Below, piece by piece: positions 22,145 through 31,790 of a stretch of 64,000 nucleotides of DNA. Numbering within the stretch: the stretch's first letter is position 1; every line of letters starts with the position of its first letter. Source of the DNA: Caecitellus pseudoparvulus. Taxonomy: Eukaryota; Bigyra: Bicosoecida. Made by a program: the position numbers and the translations under genes. The notes under the pieces are model-generated. The model was not told the origin of the DNA and did no database searches. It was given only the letters and a program-made list of their open reading frames with translations. The DNA is taken from assembly GCA_965644315.1 (NCBI GenBank), contig CBFFRQ010000032.1:372001-436000 (forward strand). Direction: 5' to 3'.

Positions 22145-23062
22145 ATGGCCGCAGAAGCCCTGGTGGACTACTACGCACTGGTGGGGGTGGAGCATGGTGC
22201 CAGCCATGCAGCCATCCGCAAGGCATACCGTGCCAAGGCCAGGGACTTGCACCCTGACAAGAACCCGGACGATGCAAATGCTGCTGCTCGCTTCGATGAG
22301 CTGAAGAAGGCGTCAGAGGTGCTCCTGGACGAGACGCAACGGGGGGAATTTGACCGCAAGTGGGCTGCACATGTCGCCGCCACGCAGCGGTACAAGGCCA
22401 TGGATGACGAGCGGCAGCGCATGCGCAGTGTGCTGGAGGAGCGAGAAGCCGCGGCGGAGGCTGCTGCGGCGTCCAGCACTGCAGCTGCGCCCCAGGCCTT
22501 CCTGGACTCGCTGAGGGCCCAGTCAGCACAGTTTTGCCGCCAAGTCGCAGGGGAGATGCAAGCTGCGCGCCAGGCGGCAGCAAGCGGCGTCGGCGGGGTT
22601 GCTAGCTCCACCGCTCAGCAGCAACGCACTGGTGGCGGCAGCACTCGAGTGCGGCTTCGGTGGGCACCAACCACTGGCCGCGTCGTTTTCGCGCTGTCCT
22701 CTGACGATGCTCTGCCGTCATCCAGTGCTGTGAAGCGGTTGCTCACCCGTTTCGGGGCAGTGGCGAAGGTAGCAGTGAAGGGGCCAGGCGTGGCCCACGT
22801 GGCATTTGAAGCCGAGGCAGCAGCGGCGCAGGCAGCCATTGCCGCACCCCAGGGATTCAAGATCACACTCATTAAAGAGCGCAGGCTGCCTGGTGCGCCA
22901 GCCGCGCCGCAGCGCTCCAAACGGCGTCGGGTGGACGGCAACCAGCCAATTCTGCACCCGCTGCCCAAGTTGGCAGCAAGTGCAGCTCAGTTGGCAGCAG
23001 TGCGGGACCGCATGCGGCTGGTGAAGGAGGCGGTGAGGCGCGTGGAGGCTAGTCCGACATGA
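22145..23062 (+). CDS. DNAJC17: DNAJC17-like J-domain protein with RRM
   Basis: A 305-aa single-exon protein. The J domain spans about residues 7-75 (DYYALVGVEHGAS, AIRKAYRAKARDLHPDKNPD) with the HPD tripeptide at 36-38 that stimulates Hsp70 ATPase. A charged coiled coil follows (residues about 78-110), then an RRM-like fold at about 165-240 (RLRWAPTTGRVVF, VKRLLTRFGAVAKVAVKG, GVAHVAFEAEAAAAQAA). The J domain, coil and RRM in this order define DNAJC17 / yeast Cwc23-type proteins, which act with the spliceosome. The lysine/arginine tail QRSKRRRVDG could be a nuclear localisation signal. The stop is 40 bp from the convergent TFIIE-beta stop. Confidence 0.9.
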   Translation: MAAEALVDYYALVGVEHGASHAAIRKAYRAKARDLHPDKNPDDANAAARFDELKKASEVLLDETQRGEFDRKWAAHVAATQRYKAMDDERQRMRSVLEEREAAAEAAAASSTAAAPQAFLDSLRAQSAQFCRQVAGEMQAARQAAASGVGGVASSTAQQQRTGGGSTRVRLRWAPTTGRVVFALSSDDALPSSSAVKRLLTRFGAVAKVAVKGPGVAHVAFEAEAAAAQAAIAAPQGFKITLIKERRLPGAPAAPQRSKRRRVDGNQPILHPLPKLAASAAQLAAVRDRMRLVKEAVRRVEASPT

Positions 23063-23102
23063 GACAATACATTGCAGGGCACGCGCGTGTGTGTGAGTGC
23101 GG

Positions 23103-24269
23103 TCACTCGTCGTGCCCATCTTGGCGGCGTTTCTTGGCGCGGTACTCGGCGGCCCTGCGAGCGTCCTCCTCGCGCAGCTGCTGCACCTTGGCGCTTTGCT
23201 CTTGCTCCAGCTGCTTTATCCTCTGCAGCTCAATGGCACGGCCGATTGCGGTGCCTTGCAAGTGCTGGCCACTGGCGCTCTCAGCGAAGGTGGTGCTCTT
23301 CGTGCGGCGCACGCTGCGTTTCTTGGTCTGGCGAATGAGCGTGCCCTTGGTGAGGGCGGAGTTGGTGAGTTTGGACATGCCTGCCAGTCCCGCTGCCTGC
23401 ATGGCTTTCCGCAGCATGCCGTGGTTGGTTGGCGCCCGGGCGTGGAAGAAGCCTTTGGAGTTGACTCGCGTCTGTTTCCACAGCTCACGCAGGGAGCGAG
23501 TGCCGCCCACCTTGTGCAACTCCACCTCCACGTCGAAGGGGCCTTCGAAAGGCCTGTCCAGGGGCAGGGACGTGCTGGTGAAGTCGTTGAACCAGCGGAA
23601 ATCCCGCTTGTGGAAAATGTGAGGTTCAGAGTGCGCCGCCGTGAAAGCACCGCCGGTGGCGCGCGGGCCCAGCGCCACGGACGCCATCTCCTCCTTCCGC
23701 CCATTTTTCATCGTGTACCGGACGCGGTAGCGTTTGTCAGCGATGACCAGGACATCCCCTCGGAACAGCTGGTGTGTGAGGTCTTCGCTGGTGCGCAAGG
23801 CAGCTTGGCCGACCGTCCCGACGGCAACCCCGCTCAGCTTGATGAGCAGGGGGTCGGTGCGAGGGAAGAGCGTCGGCGGCACTGTCGTCTGTATGCTCTT
23901 CACCTTGATGATGCGCCCCTCGTGCACCAGCCGATCTATGTCCGCCACGACACCTGGGTAGGAGTCTTCCAACTCAGGCTGCAGGGCGCCTTCAGGGTGC
24001 CGCGACAGCCACCGCAGCAGCTCGCTCTCGTTCAGCAGGTCCACCTTGGCGCTGTACTTCAGCTTGCCACCCTCGTCAAAAGCGATGCGGGGGTTTGTCC
24101 GGAGGGAAGGCAGGATGTCGCTGCGGAAGGCCAGGTCTGGCACGCCGATCCGCTTGCCGACGTCATTGAGCGTGACGAAAGGCCTTCCACGCCATTCGCA
24201 CAGGGCCTTCACAACTTTGGCATTCAGGGCAGTGGCGGAGCTGCCCTGCCCAGAGCCAGTGGCGGCCAT
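23103..24269 (-). CDS. GTF2E2: Transcription factor IIE beta subunit-like
   Basis: 388 aa, single exon; the ATG at 24269 is the first in frame and gives MAATGSGQGSS. The first winged helix is at about residues 15-75 (KVVKALCEWRGRPFVTLNDV, NPRIAFDEGGKLKYSAKVDL) and the second at about 76-125 (NESELLRWLSRHPEGALQPE, VVADIDRLVHEGRIIKVKSI), followed by LFPRTDPLLIKLSG, which parallels the human ILFFND segment. SLRELWKQTRV matches the family's LW motif, and the basic tail (AKKRRQDGHDE) is also typical. It is longer than human TFIIE-beta (291 aa) because of a middle region containing RKEEMASVALGPRATGG. TFIIE recruits and regulates TFIIH at RNA polymerase II promoters. Confidence 0.82.
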   Translation of the reverse strand: MAATGSGQGSSATALNAKVVKALCEWRGRPFVTLNDVGKRIGVPDLAFRSDILPSLRTNPRIAFDEGGKLKYSAKVDLLNESELLRWLSRHPEGALQPELEDSYPGVVADIDRLVHEGRIIKVKSIQTTVPPTLFPRTDPLLIKLSGVAVGTVGQAALRTSEDLTHQLFRGDVLVIADKRYRVRYTMKNGRKEEMASVALGPRATGGAFTAAHSEPHIFHKRDFRWFNDFTSTSLPLDRPFEGPFDVEVELHKVGGTRSLRELWKQTRVNSKGFFHARAPTNHGMLRKAMQAAGLAGMSKLTNSALTKGTLIRQTKKRSVRRTKSTTFAESASGQHLQGTAIGRAIELQRIKQLEQEQSAKVQQLREEDARRAAEYRAKKRRQDGHDE

Positions 24270-24381
24270 GTCGGCGTCCAAGTTCCGCACACCTCAGCGA
24301 CGCTTTGACCGACGTGCAAGGCGGCGTGCAGAGGGGCAGCGGCCAGACAAGTGGACAGAGGCAAAAGAAACTACCCTGGCT

Positions 24382-24389
24382 TGCATTGC
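24382..24389 (-). terminator. Candidate 3'-end signal GCAATGCA after PepN-like gene
   Basis: On the minus strand the octamer reads GCAATGCA 51-58 bp downstream of the aminopeptidase stop at 24440, in the 170-bp gap before the TFIIE-beta start. Confidence 0.4.
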
Positions 24390-24439
24390 GTAGCAGGACT
24401 GTGGATTGTTGTTGCCGCGGCGTTGTGCAGGCACAGCAC

Positions 24440-27400
24440 TCAGCTGCTGGCAGCGGCTTCCTTGGCCGTCTTGGCTGCGCAGGAGGTGGCCACCTTGCTC
24501 AGCACCTCGAAGGTGTCCTTGGACAGGCCTGGCGCGCCGTCATGGGGCGCTGCGCCGATGGCCAGCAGCTCATCCACGCGCTCCATCAGCACGGCGCGCT
24601 GCTCGGGGAAGAGCTGTGTGGCGGAGGTGAAGGCGCCAGCCAGGCGCGCACACACCTGGGGGTTGGCGGGGTCCACCCGCAGCACCATGTCCTTCAGCAC
24701 GTCGTACCCGGAGCCGTCCTTGGCGTGGAACCCGGCCGGGTTGCCGAAGCCCAGCGCGCCGATGGTGGAGTACATCTTGTTGGGCTGCGTCCAGGAGAAG
24801 GCCTCGTGCTGCAGCAGCGTCTGCACGTCAGCGGCGGTGCCGAAGGTGGACTGCGCCCGGAGCCACTTGTCCTTGATCAAGTCGTGGTGCCCGAAGCGCT
24901 CGTAGAACACCGCCAGGCCCTCTGCCCGGTGGGCGTTGCCGCTGGGCAGACCCGCCAGCACGTTCAGCGCCGCGTCGGCGTCGGTCATGTTGGTGGCGTG
25001 GCGCACCAGGGCCACGGCAGCGGCAGGGGCATCCAGGGTATCCTCGCCAGCGCCCCCGCCGGCGGCGGTGGGCTCCGAGGCGGCGCCGGCACCCCCGGCA
25101 CCTGCGCTGCCAGTGTGTGGCGCAGCCAGCGTGATGAGCACTGCAGCGCGCAGCTTGCGCATGCCCTTGGACGTGTTGTCCGTCGTGTACTCGTACTCGC
25201 CACGGCCCTCGGGGTCCTTCAGCGCGCCGCAGGTCTTGTGCCACAGCGCCGTCAGCTCCTCCCGGCAGGCCCCAGCCAGCGCCTGGCGCATGGCGGCCTT
25301 GGCCTTGGCGACGCGCTCAGGGTCCACGCTGCCCAAGGGGTGGCGGCGGGAGGCCTCCCCCAGCAGCACGCTGAGGGGGGGCAGGGCCAGGGTCATGGCG
25401 ACGGTGGAGGGGTCAGCCGTCGGGTCCGCGATGAGGGATCGCATGGCGGCCACGAAGGCGTCGAAGAGGCGCGGCTTGGCGGCCGGCGTGTCGATGGTGT
25501 CGGCGGCGTCCAGGATGACGGACACGGACAGCTCGTTGGACGCGTCCCAGCGGTTGAAGGAGTCGGCGTCGTAGGCCATGCGGAAGAGCGAGTCCGCCTC
25601 GGCGCGGGCCTGCAGCTCGGCGGCGCCGGGCGCCGTGGAGGGCGCACCGTCCGGCCCCAGGGCAGCGGGGCCGCCTGCTGCCGCGTCCACGTCCACATGC
25701 ACGGGGGCGGACCAGCCCCGGAAGACGGAGGGCACGATGGGGCAGGCGGCGGCCTGCTCCGGCGTCAGCGTGGGCAGGGGAGTCACAGCCGAGTCCACCG
25801 CTGCGTTGGCGGCCTTGATGGCGTCTGCCACACTGCCGCCCAGGTCCTCGAACGTGAAGCTCTGGTGCGCCTGGGTCAGGTGCAGGATGACGTTGCCCTT
25901 GCCGAAGACGTCTCCAGAGCCGGGCTGGGCGTCGGCGGAGCCCACGCCAGACAGCGTGCCTGCCAGGCCCGTGCCGTACTCCTCATCCTGCACGCCGCCG
26001 GACGCGGCCGTGCCAGGGGCAGGGTGCAGGGGCAGGTCCTTGCCGTCGGGCCCAAGCAGGCCCACCCGGATGGGGATGTGCATGGGGGGCTTCTGGCCGT
26101 CCTCCAGCTCAGGCGCGTCGGCAGTGGCGGGCATGGTCTGGGAGAAGTGCAGGGTGTACTTGCCACTGGCGGCGTCCCACTCGCCCCGGTACGTCACCTT
26201 GGGCGTACCGGCGTTGCAGTACCACATGCGGAACTGGGCCAGGGGCCCGGCACTGCGGTCAGTGAGGGGCTTCACGCCGCCCCAGGTGCCGTCGGCGTCG
26301 TGCCCTGCAGCTGCGGACTTGCCAGGCCCCTCCCACTTGCCCTCGTTCACCTTCATGATGTCGGCCCACTCGGGGGGGGTGTTGGGCACCCACGGCACGC
26401 GCCCGCCTGTGTGGTCCACCAGCGCGTCCTCCAGGGCATTGATCCAGTCCTCACACGTGACCCCCGTGCCGTCGTGGCGGGCGAAGTACGCGTCTGTCGC
26501 CTTGCGGAAGGCAGCTGGGCCCAGGATGGTGGCGGCCATGCGGATGATCTCGGCGCCCTTGTTGTACACGGTGACGGAGTAGAAGTTGTTCATGGCCACG
26601 ACGGAGTTGGGGCGCACGGGGTGGGCCATGGGCCCTGCGTCCTCAGCGAACTGGCGCGCGCGGATGATGGTGGCGTCCTCAATGCGCTTCACGGCGCGGG
26701 AGGACGTGTCAGCGGAGAACTCTTGGTCCCGGAACACCGTCAGGCCCTCCTTGAGGGTGAGCTGGAACCAGTCCCGGCACGTGACGCGGTTGCCAGTCCA
26801 GTTGTGGAACTCCTCGTGTGCCACGACGCCGGCGACGTGGTCGAAGTCGGAGTCCGTGGCGGTTTGCGGCGTGGCCAGGACGTACTTGGTGTTGAAGACG
26901 TTCAGGGACTTGTTCTCCATGGCGCCCATGTTGAAGTCCGACACGGCCACGATGTTGAAGATGTCCAGGTCGTACTCCCGCCCGTACACCTGCTCGTCCC
27001 ACCGCATGGCGTCCTTGATGCTCTGTAGCGCGTGGTGGCACTGGTCCAGGTCGTCGGCCTCTGCGTACACGTGCAGGTCCACCTTGCGCCCGGAGGCCGT
27101 GGTGAACTCGGAGGAGATGCGGCCCAGGGTGGACCCTGCCACCACTGCGAACAGGTAGGATGGCTTGAGGTGGGGGTCGTGCCACTTGGTGAAGTGGCGG
27201 CCGCCCTCCAGGGTGCCCTCCTCCACCAAGTTGCCGTTGGACAGCAGGACGGGGTACGCCTCCGACGCAGAGACGGTGCAGGTGTACTCAGACATGACGT
27301 CGGGGCGGTCCATGTGGTACGCGAAGCGCCGGAAACCCTGCGCCTCCATCTGCGTGCAGTAGTTGCCGCCGGACTTGTACAGGCCGTCCAGGGCAGTGTT

Positions 27401-27967
27401 CTTCTCAGGCTGCTCCGTGACGGTGACCTCCACAATGGCAGGGGCGGCGTCGGCGCCGTCGGGGAACAGCAGGGACCCCGGCACGGTGAGCGTCATGGGG
27501 CCCACCTCCACACCCTGCCCCTCCAGCACTGACGTGCCATTCACCTTGATGTCTTGCAGGGCCATGGCAGCCTTCTCGCCGTCCAGCACGAGGGGGGACG
27601 CATCGAAGGTCAGCTTGGGGTTGGGCACAATGGTGAGAATTGAAGTCACGGTGCTCTCCCCTTCGTGCAGGTCCACCTGGCGCGGGGCGGGCCGGGCGTG
27701 GTGAAGTGCAGCCCTGACGCGTTGATCCGTGGGCACGAGGAACTGCCGCCCAGGGCGGCGCCGCCTGCGCGGCACGCATGGCACTGGCCCCTGCAACTCA
27801 CCAGCAAATCAATCTTGGGGACGAGGTATGCCGTGGGCTTGTAGTCCCCGCGCACCTGCAGGCAGCCGGGCGGCATGCAGTGAAGTCGTGTTGGCGTGGC
27901 AGCCAACTTCCGCATGTGCGTCACGCACGAGCGCCTTGGGGCCTGCGGCTTCTCCGGCGGAAGACAT
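24440..27967 (-). CDS. PepN-type aminopeptidase N (M1 zinc metallopeptidase)
   Basis: Cleaves N-terminal residues from peptides. Exons 27967-27929, 27855-27802 and 27676-24440 give 1109 aa; introns are 73 nt (donor GTGCGT) and 125 nt (donor GTGAGT). The spliced start MSSAGEAAGPKAL|VRGDYKPTAYLVPKIDLL|VDLHEGE matches the PepN opening (DYRAPDYQITDIDLTFDL in E. coli). Key motifs are present: substrate-binding GAMEN (plus strand about 26920), zinc site HEEFHNWTGNRVTCRDW (about 26800) with the distal Glu in KEGLTVFRDQE, and the tyrosine-bearing NNFYSVTVYNKGAE. The C-terminal helical domain keeps NMTDADAALNVL and the NPNR-equivalent QPNKMYSTIGA. It is about 230 aa longer than bacterial PepN, mainly through Ala/Pro/Gly-rich linkers. 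No targeting peptide is obvious. Confidence 0.95.
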
Positions 27968-28391
27968 GGCGGAGGGAGGGCAGTGAAAGAATCGAACGGG
28001 GGCAGTCCAACTGCTGGAGATGGACCGGCAAGCAAGCGGGCTTGTCCGAGCAAGAATGCTGCTGCGGCGTGGCAGGCGTCTGGCGGTCTTGGCGGCTGCA
28101 GTGGCGCGGCGGCGAGCTGCTGCGACGGCACTGTGCAACATGGCTTGAGCGGGGCTCAACGAGTCGGACGGGGGGGCAGTGTGTGAAGCGTTTTGAAAGT
28201 GGCGCACGACGCTGCGGGTATGGCCATGCTCGAGCGTCAGCTGGCGCGCGTGGCAAGCGGTGCAGACAGCCGTGGCCCCGCAAAACACGCAGCTCATCAC
28301 ACGGCTGTCGTACACTGCAGGTGCTTGCTCAGGCATCCACCCAGGACAGGTTCGCAGGGGGTTCGCGAGGCGCACACACCGCAGCCCAGAC
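27968..28391. other. Divergent intergenic region PepN-like / coiled-coil gene
   Basis: About 424 bp between two head-to-head starts. It may hold 5' untranslated sequence or a further first exon of the downstream gene (an acceptor-like GCAGCCCAG lies just before the chosen ATG). No clear promoter motif or RNA gene was seen. Confidence 0.5.
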
Positions 28392-29194
28392 ATGCAGGTT
28401 GCTCCAGCCACTGCGGATGCCTTGACGCAGAGCTGCCTTCAGGGCAGCGCAGCCTACGTGCATGCCCTGGACCACGAGCTGGAGGTGTTGCTGCAGCGTC
28501 TGGACGAGCTGCAGGCGCTGGCTCAGGCTGTATGTGTGCCTCCCTGTCATTGGCTTCGGGCGACCAGGGACTGTGGCCGTGCCTGCTCTGCGCAGGTGAA
28601 AGCAGCTGGACAGCCAAACGTGGAAGTAAATGAATCCATTCTTGCTGCAGTGTCGGCATTGCAAGGGGCGACACAGCGTCTGGACGAGGTAGAGGTGCGT
28701 GGGAGTGTGAAACCCTGGCGAAACGCGGAGCACTGTCGGCACGCCAGGCACGTTGGCGTCTCTCACAGGGGGCCCTGGAGGACACAGAGTGCCAAGTGAA
28801 GGCAGAGGAGCAGCGCCTGGCCGACCTTACAGCCTCCATGCCGGTGCACATCCAGGAGCGACTGCGCCGTCGCAACGCTTCGACGGGCCGCAGCGGTCTC
28901 CAGGGCTGGCTCTCCTCCGCCCTGGCCCGGTCCGAGCGCAGCACACCGGCCACCACCTCCGCCCCACGATCCGAAGCGCCAGCAGCCCCCGCTTCACAAG
29001 CTTCTGGCGGCGAGCGCTTCCTGTCCCGCGCCCAAGGCATGTTCAGTGCATTGGCGCGGCGTATGTCAGGGCCGGGCACAGCCCCTCCAGCCCCTGGCGG
29101 CACAGAAGCCGGCCAGGGGGGCGCAGGGGACGGGGCAGACCAGGAAGCAGCAGCAGCTGAGGGGGAGGCACCTGCGCCGCCGCCCCCTGCCTGA
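28392..29194 (+). CDS. Small coiled-coil protein, function unknown
   Basis: Exons 28392-28529, 28596-28694 and 28769-29194 give 220 aa; introns are 66 nt (donor GTATGT) and 74 nt (donor GTGCGT), all phase 0. Residues about 10-110 form helical heptad-like segments (AYVHALDHELEVLLQRLDEL, ILAAVSALQGATQRLDEVE, QVKAEEQRLADLTASM), and the tail is Ala/Ser/Pro-rich and acidic. The spliced protein is far more regular than any single frame, which supports the model. Size and all-helical head are reminiscent of BLOC/BORC-type or kinetochore-type coiled-coil subunits, but no signature allows a choice. An upstream exon is possible. The stop is 20 bp from the convergent peptidase stop. Confidence 0.65.
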
Positions 29195-29195
29195 T

Positions 29196-29203
29196 GCAAT
29201 GCA
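29196..29203 (+). terminator. Candidate 3'-end signal GCAATGCA, palindromic gap between convergent genes
   Basis: The octamer begins 2 bp after the stop at 29192-29194 and lies in the 20-bp gap before the opposite gene's stop. The surrounding TGCAATGCA also contains TGCATTGCA on the other strand. Confidence 0.35.
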
Positions 29204-29214
29204 GCCCCCCCCGC

Positions 29215-30186
29215 TCAGGGCAGCAGAGCGCTGTCTCGCCGGTCCACTGCCCGGCGCCCACAGCTGTGCAGGGCCACGAGGAAGGCCGCCACGAGGAGCA
29301 CCCCCCCCACCATGGCGCCCATGATGGCCAGGGCCAGCGTCCCCCGGCGCAGCGTGATGCTATCCTGTGCCGGCGGCGGGGGGGGTGGCGTCGCTCCTGG
29401 CGCCTGCAGGCTGGCCCACACGGCGTGCGCAGCCACCTGGCGGATGAGGGCCAGGTCGGTGGCGAGGGAGGCCGTGGTGGAGTTGGGCGCGTGCACGAAC
29501 ATGGCCGGGAGCAGCCCCCCTCGGGGCGTGACCACCTGCCTGCTGCGCAGCAAGTGCAGGCTGCGGTACAGTACTTCGTTGCAGTAGTACTGGCCGGCGT
29601 TACGGCTCCACACTTGCCGGGCGTCGGCGAGGGAGGCGTTGAACTGCGCGGCGGCGGAGATGGACGCCATGTCCACCCAGCCGAGGTCCACCGTGGTGGG
29701 CAGCATGTCTGGCGCGCCTGGTATGGCAGGGCCGGTGCTGGCGCCGCCGCTGTCGTTGGCGAGGTTGTTGCTGGCCACTGTCTCCAGCTTCAGGCCCTTG
29801 GCTTGGTTCTCCAGGCCCGTGTGCAGCACCATGTCAAAGGGCAGAGATGACGCACTGTCCAGGGCCTGCGACAGGTACTGCGTCGTCCACATGGCGCCCG
29901 TGCGGTTCACTGGCAGCACGTGCGCCTCGAAGCACAGGGACAGCGTCGTGGTGGTTTGCACGCCAGGCATGGGTAGCAGCTGCACTTCCCAGCAGGGGTT
30001 TTCTTGCAGGTGCAGCGCCATTTTCATCGTGGGGTTCGTGGTGAAGTTCAGGAAGGGGCCGAATCCAGTGAAGAGCACCTTGTAGGCACCCTCGCCGCGC
30101 AGCAGCGGGACTTGCAAGGAAGCGAATTCCGCAGACGCTGCCCCCAGCAGCGCCCAAGCGCCCAGGATGGAGAGGAGGCGCAGCAT
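29215..30186 (-). CDS. Pyroglutamyl-peptidase I-like cysteine peptidase, secreted/membrane-anchored
   Basis: 323 aa, single exon, start at the ATG that opens a signal peptide (LLSILGAWALLGAASA). The mature part has the C15 fold motifs: VLFTGFGPF, NPT, LHTGL, then the Glu-bearing LETVASNN, the catalytic Cys in SRNAGQYYCNEVLY and the His in FVHAPN, in the order Glu-Cys-His expected for pyroglutamyl-peptidase I, which removes N-terminal pyroglutamate. Near the C-terminus a hydrophobic span (TLALAIMGAMVGGVLLVAAF) followed by a short basic tail (CGRRAVDRR) indicates a type I membrane protein with a lumenal or extracellular catalytic domain. Several N-x-S/T sites (NFTT, NRTG, NDSG, NSTT) fit a glycosylated ectodomain. 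Classical family members are cytosolic and about 210 aa, so the topology is unusual. Confidence 0.85.
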   Translation of the reverse strand: MLRLLSILGAWALLGAASAEFASLQVPLLRGEGAYKVLFTGFGPFLNFTTNPTMKMALHLQENPCWEVQLLPMPGVQTTTTLSLCFEAHVLPVNRTGAMWTTQYLSQALDSASSLPFDMVLHTGLENQAKGLKLETVASNNLANDSGGASTGPAIPGAPDMLPTTVDLGWVDMASISAAAQFNASLADARQVWSRNAGQYYCNEVLYRSLHLLRSRQVVTPRGGLLPAMFVHAPNSTTASLATDLALIRQVAAHAVWASLQAPGATPPPPPPAQDSITLRRGTLALAIMGAMVGGVLLVAAFLVALHSCGRRAVDRRDSALLP

Positions 30187-30525
30187 GTTCTGGAGCGCAG
30201 TGTGCCCTGCTTCACAAAGTAGGGCCGCTTCCCAGCCAGGCAGCGCGCTGCAGTGGAGTGATGGACTTTGGCGGCGTCGCCTGGTCACTGGCGGACTGGA
30301 CAATGCTACATTCACAAACTCAAAGCAACGCACCGCAGGTGCTTGGAGGTGGCGTGGCCTGGAAAGTGGGGCCACGAGTCCACACTTGGCAAGGCTGTCA
30401 GCGATGACACCCCGTCAGGGGGGGGAGTGGGTGCGTCGGCGGCACACCTTCTCACAGTGACTCGGTACACTCCCACCCATTGCTGTGGGAGGAGGTGGCC
30501 ATGGCCAAACGCGCCACACCTGGTA
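30187..30525. other. Intergenic: promoter side of peptidase gene
   Basis: About 339 bp between the start of the pyroglutamyl-peptidase-like gene and the stop of the next minus-strand gene. It should contain the peptidase promoter and the other gene's 3' flank. No motif stands out; a weak relative of the 3' octamer (minus-strand GCAATGG) is near 30478. Confidence 0.45.
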
Positions 30526-31593
30526 TCATGCAGAGCTGCTGTCGCTAGATACATCCAGGCTTGGCGCTGGCCTGTTGGTGGGTTTGCCTCCCCTTCTGTA
30601 CGCACGCAGCAGTGCCGCCTGGGCGGCTGAAGCCGCAGACGAATCGGAGTCAGAATCAGAGGGCACAGCCGACTGCACGTTGGGAACAACGCTGGGGACG
30701 ACTGTTCTGACGGGGCCAGGCGCAGCCTTTGGCGCTGGCTTGGCCCTCGGAGCAGAGCGCGCGCTGGCTTTCGCCATTCCCACGTCACTCGCAGCTCTCG
30801 GCACGTGTGTCGGCTTCTTCTTGCGACGCAGCCGCCGGGGCCCAGGCTTGGGCGCAGGCGGGGCGCTGCTCTTCACCTGCTGCGCCTTTTCCTGCCGTGC
30901 CGCCTTCACCGCGGCACGAAGGGAGGCGATGTGTGCCTGGGCCGCGCCGAGCTGCTGCGTCAAGGCGGCCACCTCCTGCTGAGCTGCTTCGGCCTGTGTC
31001 TCCGCCGTGGCCACTTTGCTCTGCAGCTCTGTGGCCTTAGCCTCGCACGCCTGGCGCCGCCGCCGCTCGGTGTGTGCCTGGCGCGCGGCGGCTTTGACCT
31101 TCGCCGCTGCTGCCTGGCAAGCCGAGCATGGGGCAGGGCTGGGAGCGGGGGCCTGCGGGGGCGGCTCCCTGGCATGCCTGGAGGCTGAGCGCGCACGTCG
31201 TCGTGGCTTGGGGGCAGCGGCGGGCTGCTGGCGAACGGGGGCCAGAGGCTGGCGGCTGCTGAGAGAGTGGGCTGGGGCGGTGGACGGCACAGAGCCACCG
31301 CCCATGGGTGGCACTTGCACGCTGGGCAAAGGGACTGGTGAAGAGGAGGGTGTGGTGTGTGTCTGGCGAGTTGGAGCTCGTGGTGGGGCTGGGGGAGCCA
31401 CACACGGCGCTGGCGTTGGCGCTGCTTGCAACGGCTGGGCCGGGCGACGCGGCTGCACGCCTGCCTCGATGAGCTGCCGCAGCTGGTCAAAGGTGTCGCA
31501 CTGCATGATGTCGGAAACAGATGGGCTGCGCACGCCCTGGCGCGTGCCTTGCAGCAACTCCACGGCGCCAAACTGCCGCATCGCCTCGGCCAT
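30526..31593 (-). CDS. Coiled-coil, Ala/Pro-rich basic protein, function unknown
   Basis: From the first in-frame ATG at 31593 the protein is 355 aa. It starts MAEAMRQFGAVELLQG, has a proline-rich linker, a basic patch (PRRRARSASRHA), one coiled coil (ACEAKATELQSKVATAETQ, LTQQLGAAQAHIASLRAAVK), a lysine-rich segment and a Ser/Asp tail (PSDSDSDSS, DVSSDSSS). The frame continues upstream as RFFEAARGTAEIDCEA after an acceptor-like CCCTGCCAG near 31647, so a short first exon may be missing; I could not identify its start with confidence because the divergent NOA1 start is close. The acidic serine tail suggests a casein-kinase-2 target. No family recognised. Confidence 0.6.
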   Translation of the reverse strand: MAEAMRQFGAVELLQGTRQGVRSPSVSDIMQCDTFDQLRQLIEAGVQPRRPAQPLQAAPTPAPCVAPPAPPRAPTRQTHTTPSSSPVPLPSVQVPPMGGGSVPSTAPAHSLSSRQPLAPVRQQPAAAPKPRRRARSASRHAREPPPQAPAPSPAPCSACQAAAAKVKAAARQAHTERRRRQACEAKATELQSKVATAETQAEAAQQEVAALTQQLGAAQAHIASLRAAVKAARQEKAQQVKSSAPPAPKPGPRRLRRKKKPTHVPRAASDVGMAKASARSAPRAKPAPKAAPGPVRTVVPSVVPNVQSAVPSDSDSDSSAASAAQAALLRAYRRGGKPTNRPAPSLDVSSDSSSA

Positions 31594-31790
31594 GGCTTCG
31601 CAGTCGATTTCCGCAGTGCCCCGTGCCGCCTCGAAGAAACGCTGGCAGGGTACGGGTAAAACGAAAACGTCACACACCGTTAGTGCTTCAGATTGTGCCT
31701 TGAGGATTGTGCGAGGCGGAGCAGTGTGCCACACGCTGCTTTGCAGCGTGTGAGCGCTGCGCGGAAATTGGTTCCACGCAGCAAGGCGAC

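Noticed and set aside
23103-24290. Upstream GTG start for TFIIE-beta (adds seven residues)
   Set aside because: Nuclear eukaryotic genes normally start at ATG; the ATG at 24269 is close by and in frame.
24305-27028. 907-codon plus-strand open frame opposite the PepN gene
   Set aside because: It is a Gly/His/Val-rich mirror of a high-GC gene; the minus strand shows complete M1 peptidase motifs. GC-rich DNA keeps antisense frames open.
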